Source of the DNA: Nissolia schottii
Lineage: Eukaryota; Streptophyta; Magnoliopsida; Fabales; Fabaceae
DNA length: 64,000 nt
Reading direction: 5' to 3'
Assembly (NCBI GenBank): GCA_003254905.1
Contig: QANU01102670.1
Coordinates: 285,543 to 349,542 of the forward strand
Shown here: positions 34,920 to 46,168 of the stretch, piece by piece
Layout: every line of letters starts with the position of its first letter
Numbering within the stretch: position 1 is the first letter of the stretch
The notes under the pieces: model-generated
Databases searched by the model: none
Told to the model about the DNA's origin: nothing
Seen by the model: the letters and a program-made list of their open reading frames with translations, nothing else
Position numbers and translations under genes: made by a program

Positions 34920-36832
34920 TCAATCTGCATTTGCAACTGCTCTTCTTTTTTTTTTTTTTGTTTTCTCTCTTGTCTTTTTCTTTTTCTTTTTTTGGTATAT
35001 TTGAATTTTGTTATTATTATTTTTTATAAATAAGTTTACATTGTTTTGTTCTTTGGAGAAAATTGAACGTTGGAGCGGTGGTGGTATATTGGGGTAGTGA
35101 TGATGATGAATGTAGAATATGTCTTATTGCAACTACTGTGTATTTGCTTCTGTGACAATATAATTAATTAGGGTAGCACTTTGCTTAAACTATACACCGC
35201 TAGTGATAAGTTGCGATGTGGAAGAACTCGATCGAGCACTCTTACAGAAACCTAAGATAGTTCTTGAGGCTATATGTAGTGATATAATTGGATTGTGTGC
35301 GCTTTTGTTGCTTTCCTCTAGTTGACCTCGTGTAGTGGTGTGTGATTCATTTTCAAACCATTGGATAGGTTGCAGCAACGTAGGAGAAAAGAAAACTTAT
35401 AAAATGCGTTTTAGAATGTTACTTCTACAATAATTTTTTTTTATAATATGGGGATAACTTTCTCGTAAAATCATGAGTTTTATTATATTGACATTTTTTT
35501 TTATGATGAGACATATTTTTGTGAGATGATTATCTACACATTATTTAAAAGATATTGTATATATAATATTTTTGCTATTAATTTGCTTGCATGCACTGCA
35601 AGATTGAGAGAAATAAGTAAAAGACTAATGTTTGCAACAACCAAATTTATAAAAATATGGTATATTGTGAGTTTCAATAGATTTCACACTTTTATTATTA
35701 TGATTGTTTTAAAATTATTTTAAATAGTTGTCATCCTATTATTTTTTATTTTAATATTGACTAAATGATAAGATGGTAAACAACCAAATTTACAAAAAGT
35801 ATAGATTCATTAGGATTATTTTATAATAAAATTTACAAATATGGTTGTGTGAAATAACTTTCATTATAATATTACTGTTAACACTGTTGTTTGAGATTTG
35901 ACATTAGCAACTAAGAGCTCCATAATAGCATTAAACATAGAAATATAAAAGTTATTTTTTACTTAATTAGTACGTGGAGATCATGGACCTCCATAGCTAG
36001 AAAGAGATACAATTAATGCATTATGTGGTGATGGGTATTTTGCGAATTGTGATAGGAGATGGGACCAAAACTTTGTACCTTTAATATTATGCACAAAGAA
36101 TTACTCGCTAAGAAAAGGAATCCTGGCAAGTTGCTACCCGCCGTAAATTTGCAACCAAAAAGGCATGGTTCATCATACATGTAATTATTAAGAAACGGAT
36201 CACTAAGAACCTGATTTGAAACCTCTCACGCAAGTTTTAGTTGCATAATTAGTTCCATTTATTTATATATGATGCACATTATTTCAGATTTATTTTATGA
36301 TATTATTTGGTATATTCCCTGCAATATTATAGTAGTAATAATAATGTTATCTGAAAAATCTTCTTGAACCATCAATGTGCCCTTCTGCCTACAGCTAACA
36401 CGATCCAACTACCAGTCACATTCATTGTCCTAATAATCAAATTCTGAATTATTAACGACTTACATATATAGTTATCAGCTATCATACATATCCACCCAAC
36501 TGCCAGGCCAAGTGACACGAGGTGGAGGTGGCATGGATGGATGATGTATCGTTTGAAATAAACAGAAAGTATTGATGGTTGCACTTCAATTTCACTTTAA
36601 TTGATTGAAAGTGAAGTAGCTAAATGAACTTCAATTTAGCTAAAAAACTGTGTAAGCAGCTACCATAAGCACAGTTACCGGTATTATCTTTCTTTATATT
36701 TTTATGTAAGGGATGCATATACTTTGGAAATAATAATCGTTCTAAAGTGGTTAAAATGTTAGAAATAAATAACTCAGAAAAGTAACAAATTACTTCTTAG
36801 TGTAAGTATATAAAATTTGAGAAAGATTATTT
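34920..36832. other. AT-rich intergenic DNA, no gene
   Basis: About 34920-35160 is probably the 3' untranslated region of the preceding gene. The rest has only short open frames and AT tracts. Confidence 0.45.
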
Positions 36833-36837
36833 GCATT
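36833..36837. repeat. Left target-site duplication GCATT of the gypsy element
   Basis: GCATT directly precedes the 5' LTR and recurs directly after the 3' LTR at 45137-45141. This fixes both element borders. Confidence 0.85.
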
Positions 36838-37263
36838 TGTTATGGATTGGGCGATGAAGGCCCATCCATTAAGATCATAATCGAGGGTCTGTGGATTGAC
36901 CCGACTCGAAACCTGCCCATGAGCATCACTTGGAGGGTCCGCGGATTAACCCGACCCGACTTGCGTAGTTCCCCAACGGCTAGCAAGATTCTCGTTCCGA
37001 GATATACTCTCCCCAGCGAGAAATGTGTTGTGATCTCCGAAGGCAGAATTAATGGAAAGATCCTCAGAACAACGAAAATCACAGACATCACCCAGGTATT
37101 TAAATCTAACCGACACATCAAGTATGCTCAGAACCCAACACCCTAGACTTTACTATTATCTTGAACCTTCACTGACATGAGTTTCGGAGTCCTTGCAGGT
37201 ACTCGTCCCAGTAACCCAGAAGCGACAGAGAAGCTCCAAGATCCAAAGTACCCTCTTGGTACA
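36838..37263 (+). repeat. 5' LTR of the gypsy element
   Basis: 426 bases beginning TGTTATGGATT and ending GGTACA, aligned along its whole length with 44709-45136. The shared GGTATTTAAA (about 37094) is a possible TATA region. Confidence 0.9.
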
Positions 37264-37264
37264 T

Positions 37265-37282
37265 TGGCGCCGTATGTGGGAA
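37265..37282 (+). promoter_or_regulatory. Primer binding site of the gypsy element
   Basis: TGGCGCCGTATGTGGGAA starts two bases after the LTR, the usual place for tRNA-primed minus-strand synthesis. The TGGCGCC start is common among plant gypsy elements. I do not assign the tRNA. Confidence 0.75.
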
Positions 37283-37443
37283 TCTAACTTTTACGGCATC
37301 CCACATTTCATTTGGACCCTGAAGTATCCCTACCAACATGCCTCCCAAACGCCCCGACCTCCTGAGCGCACAACAACACCACCTCCCCCATAGTAAAATC
37401 CACTTCCACCACCCAATCCACCACAAGACTAACCTATAGACAC

Positions 37444-39339
37444 CATGCCTCCTCCCCCTGACCTTGCTGATGTAGTTCGAACCCAGACAGAAAAAATTGA
37501 ACGCTTGGAAGCAGCCCTATTAACACTGGTCCAAGCAGAAGAGGAAAGGAAGAAGCAAAGAGAAATCCGCATGGCAACAGACAAAGCCAAGAAAGACACG
37601 GAGAAGAGATAGAAACAGGTCATACTAGAAACCCGCGAGAGAGAGTGCCACATCGACGGTCTTAACCGCGATGGTGGCCACAGCCAGTCGAGGACAAATG
37701 AAGAAGCCCAAAAATCCGTGTACAAGGCGTCCGCGGAGGTTAACTCAAAGAAGGTCCGCATGGGAATAAGGAAGCCGAAAGGGAAGGATAAACACTCTTT
37801 CCTTGAAGAAATTCTCAATACGATGCCATCACACAGATTCTGTCCCCTACGGATATGGAACCATATGACGGAACCTCAGACCCTTAGCATCACTTGGATG
37901 CTTTCGATCACAGGATGATCTTAGATGGAGCCGCCGGCGCCATCCAGTGTAAATCCTTCCCAGTAACTCTAAGGAAAGGAGCATTGGTTTGGTTTAATGC
38001 GCTCCCACCAAAATGCATCCAATGTTTCGACGATCTAGTCGAACGCTTCCTAGCCAATTTCACCACAAAGAGAACGAAGCCTAAGACGACAGTAAGCCTC
38101 TTAGGTGTGATACAAAGAGGAGATGAATCCCTCCGTCAATACCTGGACCATTTCTATGATGAATGCACCCAAGTCGAGGACTTACAACCATAGGCAGTGT
38201 TGATGGGCCTGACTAATGGGCTCAAGAAAGGAAGCCCATTCGCAAAGAACTTATCCAAGAGACCTCTGCGGAGTTTAATAGAGATACAAGAACAAGATGA
38301 ACAGTACCTGTATCAAGAAGAGGGCATGCAAGCCATAAAAAGCGACCTTACCTACGAGGGAACCCAAGAGGGAGGAGAAGGCCCAAGGAGAAAGTTCAAC
38401 CAACCAACGCGGATGGACCGCCCACAGATTGAAAGACCGCGGATCGTCAAGGAAGGACAGTACACAAACTACACTCCTCTTACCATATCACTCACACAGC
38501 TGTATCAAGAAATTCAGCATAAAGACGGGTTCCCAAGGCCAAAATCAATCCGATTGCAGCCAGGGACAGACACCACCATGTTTTGCGTCTTTCACGACTC
38601 ATACGGTCACATCACAGAAGACTGTATAAATTTGAAAGACAAAGTCAAAACTTGGGTCCGCGGAGGTAAGCTTGAAATATATGTTATACAAGAAAGGAAA
38701 AGAAAAATGGAAACCAGAGATTTAGAAAGGAGAAACTACTCCAAAGATAACCGTAGAAGGGAAGATTATCCCGAAGATCGACGGGATAGAGAATACAGGA
38801 GAACAGAAACTACCAGGGTAATCAATACAATAACTGGTGGATTTGTAGGAGGAGGTTCCACCAAGTCAGCAAGGAAAATACATCTCCAAGAGGTGTTACG
38901 CCTTGGAAAGAAGGCAGGCCACAAATTCCGCAGAACTAGAAATTTCCCTGACATCACCTTCACTAGAGAAGACTTCGCCCACACCACCCTAATGCACGAT
39001 GACCCAATGGTGATCTCAGCCACCCTGGTAAATGCTGCAGTCAAAAGAGTCTTGTTAGACAAAGGGAGCTCCACGAACATTATTTTCAAAAGTTACTTCA
39101 ACCAATTGGGCTTAAAAAATTCAGATCTCGAGTACTACCCAAAAGATCTAGTGAGCTTTTCCAGGGAAACAGTCACTCTAGATGGATATGTTTCCCTATA
39201 TCTAGAAAGGGTGAACTTTTTGGTAGTTGATAAGCCTTCAGCTTACAACATCATTCTAGGAAGACCCACGTTAAACATAATCAATGTTGTCATATCCACT
39301 GCCGCCCTAACGATGAAGTTTCTGACTATGGATAATTAA
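37444..39339 (+). pseudogene. gag and protease region, broken
   Basis: The gag frame opens at 37444 (MPPPPDLADVVRTQ) with a coiled-coil-like segment but meets TAG near 37609. The core gag domain is readable at 37850-38193 (PYDGTSDP, then after a stop LDAFDHRM, ALVWFNALP and QYLDHFYDECTQ). After another stop it continues at 38197-38700, where CVFHDSYGHITEDC is a variant zinc-knuckle-like pattern. The protease block at about 39000-39330 has VLLDKGSSTNIIF, in which Lys occupies the middle of the catalytic D-x-G triplet, and IILGRPTLN. Stops and the altered catalytic site make the region non-functional. Confidence 0.85.
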
Positions 39340-39479
39340 GTAGCAACGTTATGCAGAGACCAAGCAACCACCAGGAGATGTTACAATACCAGCCTCTAGG
39401 TACAGAGCTCACCAAGTTGTCTGCGAAGCAACAAGCCTCGGTCATCACAGGTGATGCTGACTGAAATCTTCACTGTGAA

Positions 39480-40990
39480 TCCTCCCCAGCGGGAGAGACC
39501 AGAACCCGAGGGAGAATTACAACCTATTCAGATAGGTCTTAACCTTGACCAGGTTACCTTCATCAATAAAAACCTTACCCAACAAAAAAAGGATCAAGTT
39601 GTCACCACCCTTCGCCAAAACGCGAACTTATTCACGTAGACCACATCTGACATGCTCGGGATCGATCCAACGCTTATGGCATACAAATTAGCCATCATAC
39701 CTGGAACAAAGCCAATGAGACAGAAAAGAAGGAAAATGAGCTCAGAAAAAAATCTCTAGAGGTACAGAAATAGGTGTAAGCACTGACAGAGGCATGTTTC
39801 ATAGAAGAAATTGTGTAGCCTACATGGTTGTCCAACGTGGTAATGGTTCCCAAACTAGGGGAAATGGAAGATGTGTGTGAACTACACAAATCTTAACAAA
39901 GCATGCCCCAAAGACCCGTATCCCCTCCCCAACATCGACATCCTTGTCGACTCAGCTTCTGGATACAAATTCTTGACGTTCTTAGACGCTTACGCGGGGT
40001 ACAACCAAATCCCCATGCACCATATAGATGTTGAGAAAACTGCATTCATAACACCTATAGGCAATTAATTTTACAAAGTAATGCCATTTGGGTTAAAAAA
40101 TGCAGGAGCCACTTACCAAAGAATGATGGATAAAATCTTCGCAAACCTGACTGGAGATCTGATTGAAGTCTACGTGGGCGACATGATAGTCAAATCCTCC
40201 GCGAAAGCAAATATAACCTCTAACTTGGATACAGTCTTTCGTACCCTACGCCACAATAACCTCAGGTTAAATCCGGCCAAGTGTGCCTTTGCAGTGGAAG
40301 TAAGAAAATTCTTGGGATTCATGATAACACAAAGGGGAATCGAGGTAAGCCCTGCAAAATGTGAAGCCATCATGAACATGAGACCTCCAACCACAATCAA
40401 AGAAGTACAGGGCCTAACGGGAAGGATAGCGTCACTTAACAGGTTCGCGACATCCTCTGCAGAAAAAGCTCTACCCTTCTTTAAGCTTATGAAGAAGATG
40501 AATTCTTTCGAAGGGACGGAGGAGTGCGAACGAGCTTTCAATGAATTCAAAGCCTACCCGTCACAACCTTCCATCCTAACTAAACCAAAAAAGGCGAAAA
40601 GTTATTCTTGTACCTCTCCGCATTCGAAGAAACTGTGGAGTCTGCACTGGTGAAAGAAAAAAGGGCAAAATCAGCTCCCCGTATACTTTACCAGTAAAGT
40701 TCTGCACGAAGCAGAGCTAAGATACCAGAAGTTAGAAAAATTAGCCTTTGCTCTACTCAACTCTGCTAGAAGATTACGACCATACTTTCAATCCCATCAC
40801 ATCGTAGTCAAAACAAATCAACCAAACAAACAAGTGCTCCACAAACCCGACTTGGCGGGACGAATGCTTGCCTAATCGGTGGAACTTTCTGAGTTCAACA
40901 TTCAGAATGAACCATGGATCGTGATCAAGGCACAAGCCATGGCCGATTTCATCGCTGAATTCACTGGAAACAACACGTCCGTGAATTCAA
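39480..40990 (+). pseudogene. Reverse transcriptase and RNase H region, broken
   Basis: Conserved RT blocks are readable in order: NLNKACPKDPYPLP (about 39890), FLDAYAGYNQIPM (39978), VMPFGLKNAGATYQRMM (40078), YVGDM (40171-40185) and FLGFMITQRGIE (40312). The catalytic box is YVGD instead of YVDD, so one catalytic Asp is lost. A stop replaces the codon before FYKV at about 40068, and another stop occurs near 40652. The RNase H end (AQAMADFIAEFT) reaches 40965. Confidence 0.85.
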
Positions 40991-41003
40991 ATACATGGAC
41001 ACG

Positions 41004-42264
41004 TGATAAGTGTCATATTCTGGTATTTTCATAGGTTAAAATAACACTTATCTGCATTGTTTAATATGAATTCACTAACCAATTTCTCCACTTTTGTATA
41101 AATTTAGTATAGTTCAAGAGAATGGATGCATATGAGTGAAATAAAATAATTCTTGTTAAATTCCTACAAGAATAAGAGGCATGGAGCAAAGGGCTTAGAA
41201 GCAAGAAGAACTGAATGACTAATTGAAGATTCAGGCCGCTCAGTGCCCTCATAGAGTCGCTCAGTGACCACTATTCCTAAAGAGATTGCTTAAAGGTGAA
41301 GTAACTTCGACACGAAGAAAATCCAAACTGCCTTGAAACCGCTCAGCGGTCCCTTGAATCCGCTCAGTAGACTAAGCCTAAAAACTTTATAAATAGAGCC
41401 TCAACTCACAGATTCGGGAGCTACAATAGAGAGAAACATTCAGAACAGATCCATCACTTTACATATTCTGACAGAGAGAAAAGACTTCGAAGAAGAAGTT
41501 GGAGAAGGAGCCAAGAGCTATCAAGGAGCACGGCGACACTTACCATGGCAGCGTGAGAACATGTCAGTGTCATGGTGAGTGTCCATCACCTTGTTCTTTG
41601 ATTTCTTCTTGTAAGATGGATATTTAATCCTCTTTTTGTTGGGATTTGATGAGTATTATGGTTTGATTGTATCCATATTAACTCTTTTATATACGAATCT
41701 ATTGATTTCTATGATTTACATGATTGATATTGTACTTAATGCTTGTTTTAGCTTAGCTACCTAAAGCATGATTCGAAACTTGATTGTTTGTGAGTGAAAA
41801 CTGCATTCGTTAAGTTGGAACTATATCAAATCATCTAATTCCTAATTGCTATACATAGAGTTAGGCATTAGTCGTTTTAACACCTGAAATTATATCGGTT
41901 TGCTTTGTTAGATTGTGCGAGACATCAGCAAAATAATAATGGAAACTGAATGATCTTTTCGTGCTTGAAAGAGATGAGTAAGATGAGAACTGGTGGCAAG
42001 GAATCAAAGAATTGATAATTCATATACTTTGAGTAAATAGATATATGAAAACTATAATATGATTCAATTCCCAGCAAGCTTCCTTATCTACTTCTAATTC
42101 GTTATCATTTTATTTTTTGTTTTACTTTATTTGTTCTAAAACTAAATTTACAAACTAACCACCATATTGTTTAATTAACAAACTCAAGAATGGATATTTA
42201 TCACAACTCCTAGAGGACAACAACCCATCCGCTGTACTACAATTGAATCCCTTGAGGATTTGAA
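41004..42264 (+). mobile_element. Insertion inside the gypsy element (LTR-like, about 1.26 kb)
   Basis: The retroelement protein is interrupted between TWTR (ending about 41003) and VYVGRASS (from about 42268). The inserted DNA begins TGATAAGTGTCATATTC, has a TATAAATAGAG core promoter at about 41388 and a purine-rich AGAGAGAAACATTCAGAAC tract after it, and has no long open frame. This suits a solo LTR. Four CGCTCAG words recur at 41230-41370 near the promoter. TTATCA at 42198-42203 could be the far terminus, but homology to the host element resumes only about 60 bases later and no clean target duplication is visible, so the right border is uncertain. Confidence 0.55.
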
Positions 42265-42760
42265 ATCAAAACAGTATATGTGGGCAGAGCATCAAGCATC
42301 CGCAGAAGTGGAACAGGAATATTATTGGAAGGTCCTAACAGTCTACAATTGGAAATGGCCGTAAAATTCGAATTCTCAACTTTAAATAATCAAGTGGAGT
42401 ATGAGGCGCTGGTTGCAAGTCTTAACCTGGCCAAAGACGACGAAACAAGAAAGGTAGTAGTCTGCAGTGATTCCACAAACTGTGGTTGCACAAGTAAAAG
42501 GAGAATATCAAGCGAAAGATGCCCACTTGCAGCAATACCTGAGACTAGTTACGAAAATGTTATCCTCTTCACAAAATTAAGAAATCAAACATGTTTCAAG
42601 GAAAGAGAACGAGAGAGCAGACACCTTGTCAAAGCTAGCAAGTACACGACTGGGGGGCAACAACAAAACCCTCATACAAGAAACCCTCTGACACCCCTCT
42701 GTCGCAATCGGGGTCAACCAAATTGAATCACAAGGAATCTAGCCGGAATATTGGACCTCG
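42265..42760 (+). pseudogene. Second RNase H-like (aRNH) domain of the gypsy element, broken
   Basis: VYVGRASSIRRSGTGILLEG, then VEYEALVASLNLAKD, match the extra RNase H-like domain between RT and integrase typical of Tat elements. The first catalytic Asp (VDG in relatives) reads VGR. Stops follow after about 42720. Confidence 0.7.
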
Positions 42761-42849
42761 TCATTCATTAAAATAATCCACGAAAAGAAGTCAGACCAGA
42801 TTGAAGATAAGAGAATCAGAAGAGAAGCCGCCAGGTATACCCTTATAAG

Positions 42850-43975
42850 CAGACAACTGTATAGGAGATCAGTGTCCCAACCTCTTCTTAAGTGTTTATA
42901 ATAAAAAAGGATACCCTACGTCTTAGAAGAGGTACACGAAGGATCATGCGGTCACCACATAGGAGGAAAAACCCTTGCCCTGAAAATACTCTAAGTAAGC
43001 TTATATTGGCCTACCCTCTAGAAAGACTCCGCAGACTACGTCAAAAAGTGCAGAAGATGTCAAGAACACGCTCACTTCCACATAGCTCATCCCGCGGAAC
43101 TGACATGCATGGCGGTCTCATGGCCATTCCAAAAGTGGGGAATCAACATACTGGACCGTTCCCGCAAGCCATAGGCCAGAGAAAGTTTATCATAGTGGTG
43201 GTTGACTACTTCACCAATTGGGTTGAAGCTGAACCCCTGACAACAATCACTTCTGTCCAATGCATAAGATTTGTGTGGAATAATATCCTCACGAGGTTCG
43301 GCATCTCGGAAATGCTGATCTTCGACAATGGGACCCGGTTCACGGACAAGAAATTGACAACATTCTTACAGGGCTTCAAGATCAAACACCATTTCTCATC
43401 CGTGGAACACCCTCAGACCAACGACCAAGCCGAAGCTGCCAACAAAGTCATACTAAAAGGACTGAAAAGAAGACTAGACGAAGCAAAAAGGACTATGGGC
43501 GAACGAGCTAGGAAGAGTCTTATGGGCTTACAGGACCACCCCCATTCAACAACATCATACTCTCCCTTCAGTTGGCATGCGGAAGTGAAGCGGTGATATC
43601 AGTAGAGATCGGTGAAACAAGTCCCAGGATATAACTCTTCTCCCCGGAAAATAACGATCAAGCCAGGGTTGAGGAAATAGACCATGTTAAGGAATACAGG
43701 GACGAAGCACACATACAAGAAGAAGCCATCAAAAAGAGAGTCATACGGAGATACAACTCCTCAGTAATTCTGCGGAGATTTTCTCTGAGAGACACCGTTA
43801 TGCGAAGGGCAAATATCGACATTAAGACACCAGGACAAGGCAAGTTACATCCTAACTGGGAGGGCCCATACATAGTGATAGAAGAACTCGGTCGAGGAGC
43901 GTACAAGCTATCATACGTCAACGGGAAAGAGATCCCACGAACATAGAACGTAGCCAACCTGAGGATGTTTTATAA
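42850..43975 (+). pseudogene. Integrase region, broken
   Basis: The zinc-binding part (VHEGSCGHHIGGKTLA, near 42930) is out of frame with the core. The core domain at 43100-43560 holds VVDYFTNWVEAEP (first catalytic Asp), IFDNGTRF (second Asp) and the HPQTNDQAEAANKVI segment with the catalytic Glu. After another shift the C-terminal part reads LHPNWEGPYIVIEELGRGAY near 43848-43910. A stop lies at about 43944. No complete integrase can be made from it. Confidence 0.85.
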
Positions 43976-44708
43976 TTTGTAATTTATTAATAAGATAGTT
44001 GACTATAATCTCTACATTTTTTATCTTGCATAACCATTGTACTGATTATTCAGGCCACAAAGCCCTTATGAAATAACATGCAGATTCAAAATACATCTTA
44101 CTGGCAAACACTTAATAAACTGCTGAAAAATTCCACCGAACTCATCACTCTGGCGTCGACAATAATCCGCAGAGCATAATGAAGTCCGGTAATGAAACCG
44201 AGAGCCACAAAATCATTTTTAATTGTAAGCTCGGTCCGAAAAATCGAAAGGCACGAACTAAGTCATAAATAAGCAAACTTTTGCAGAATTGTATTCATCA
44301 TCTGAAAACGCGCAAAGCCTTGAGAAAATTCAACTGATATACACAGTACACAAAAAAAAAAAAAGAAGAGAGAAGTCTAAAGGAAGCCAAAGAAATAAGA
44401 AGGGCAAAGGGTAAAGTGACTTCAGGATTTGGAATGGTGGAAACCCAAGAGATTCCCCTCCAAATCATCATTGCAAAAACTGACACCCACTGGGGAAACT
44501 CAAACGCCCTTCGGCTCATACACGTGTCCCTAAACGAGTGGCCCAATTTCCTTTAGCAATATGCAAGTCCCGTCGTACAACCTCCAAAGAGAAAAACCCT
44601 GCTACCACCACAACGCCTTGCGGAGGCCCCTCCGTGAAACTATCCTTGACAACAAATAAAAACATCTCGGACCATGGAATTTCACGCTCGCCCGGAGCTG
44701 GGGGTTCC
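43976..44708 (+). other. 3' untranslated part of the gypsy element with polypurine tract
   Basis: Non-coding sequence between the integrase end and the 3' LTR. The G-rich GGAGCTGGGGG at 44694-44704, just before the LTR, is the likely polypurine priming site. Confidence 0.55.
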
Positions 44709-45136
44709 TATTATGGATTGGAATCATGAAGGCCCATCTGTTAAGATCATAACCGAGGGTCCGCGAATCGACCCGGCCCCGAAACCTGCCCATGAGCATC
44801 ACTCGGAGGGTCCGCGGATCAACCCGACCCGACTCGCGCAGTTCCCCAATGGCTAGCAAGATTCTCGTCCCAAGATATGCTTTCCCCAGCAAAAAATTCG
44901 TTGTGATCTCCGAAGGAGGAATTAATGGAAAGATCCTCGAAACAACGAAAATCACGGACGCCATCCAGGTATTTAAACCTAACCGACACATCAGGTATGC
45001 TCAGAACCCAACACCCGAAACTTTACTATTATCTCAAACCTTCACTGACTTGAGCGTCGGAGTCCTTGCAGGTACCCGCCTCGATGACCCAAAAGCGGCA
45101 GAGAAGCTCTAGGATCCATATTACCCCCTCGGTACA
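44709..45136 (+). repeat. 3' LTR of the gypsy element
   Basis: Begins TATTATGGATT (TA instead of TG) and ends GGTACA. It aligns with 36838-37263 throughout. Confidence 0.9.
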
Positions 45137-46168
45137 GCATTCCTGATTAATCATGAGACGTTATATTAATGTACTATTTACTACTTCATTGATTCCATTT
45201 TAATTGTTTAAAATTAAACACAACACATATTAAGGTAAAAAAAATCTCAGTAAATGCATAAAATAATATAAATTGATAAAATTATTCCTATTTAAAAAAA
45301 TAAATTTATATTTTCGATACATGTATTATTCTCTTTACATTTATTATACTAATAAATGTTTTACTGCGACAAGAGGTATGAATAGTAAAAAAAAGTAATT
45401 ACATCTAGATATAGTAAATAAAAAATCATTTTAAAACCCTTAAATGTAAAAAATAAACTATTAAAACAGAACAGATAAAGTATTAAAAAAATATTTTAAT
45501 AAAGTATAAATTTCATTAAAATCTCACTTAAAACTAAATGACTAATGAATCATGTATCATATCTAATAAATACAAATAACATTTTCCTCAAAAAATTTTG
45601 GGGCCAAGTAAAATAATGATTTTTTTAAAAAAGAATAAACATTTTTTTAGTGACCCTAATAATCCCCTGAAACAAAGGAGCAGGCACCCTGCGCGTGCTT
45701 GGGCCCTAGATATATGAACGAAAGAAGTATTGAAAGGCAAGAAACCGAAAAGATAAAAGAGGTTGTGGAGTCCAATTCATCATTTGGCTCGAGGCTAATG
45801 GCTGATTATATCATAATAATGAATAATTTGTTTTTTAATTAAGGGTTAATGTAAAGGATACAATTACAAGAAGCATGATATAATTCTGTCCGAACTTTGT
45901 GGGACAACATCAGACCTGCTGGTGAATACCACCGTCTACTTTAATTTCCCCATCCTTTATTCTTAATTGAGAACCATCACTTCTAAATAAGGGCACAAAA
46001 ATTTAGGGTCTAATTTTACTTATAAATTTAATCAACGAAAATTTCACCCCTTTTTACCCAAGACTAATTTGACCCTAATTAGAGTAGCTTTCAGTTTAAC
46101 ATATTTAATTTTCAAGTGAAACTAATAGCTGCCATAATTGATTATAGACATGTTATTTTGTGTTGTTC
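45137..46168. other. Intergenic DNA, AT-rich
   Basis: It starts with the right GCATT target duplication. The remainder is AT-rich and gene-free. The part after about 45,900 probably includes the 3' end of the reductase transcript. Confidence 0.45.

Larger units (their letters stand above)
36838..45136 (+). mobile_element. Degenerate Ty3/gypsy retrotransposon (Tat-type), 8.3 kb
   Basis: The element is bounded by LTRs (36838-37263 and 44709-45136) and the 5-bp duplication GCATT. The order is LTR, primer site, gag, protease, reverse transcriptase, RNase H, a second RNase H-like domain, integrase, LTR: the gypsy order. The RT-RNase H-aRNH arrangement, the gag character and the PBS starting TGGCGCC point to the Tat lineage. 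Every coding block is broken by stops or frameshifts, and key residues are changed (protease DKG, RT YVGD). The LTRs differ at roughly one in ten positions by eye, many as C/T or G/A. The copy is therefore old and cannot move on its own. A further insertion sits at about 41004-42264. Confidence 0.92.

Noticed and set aside
36840-37121. Open frames within the LTRs (also 44602-44991)
   Set aside because: Located in retrotransposon LTRs, with no protein similarity.
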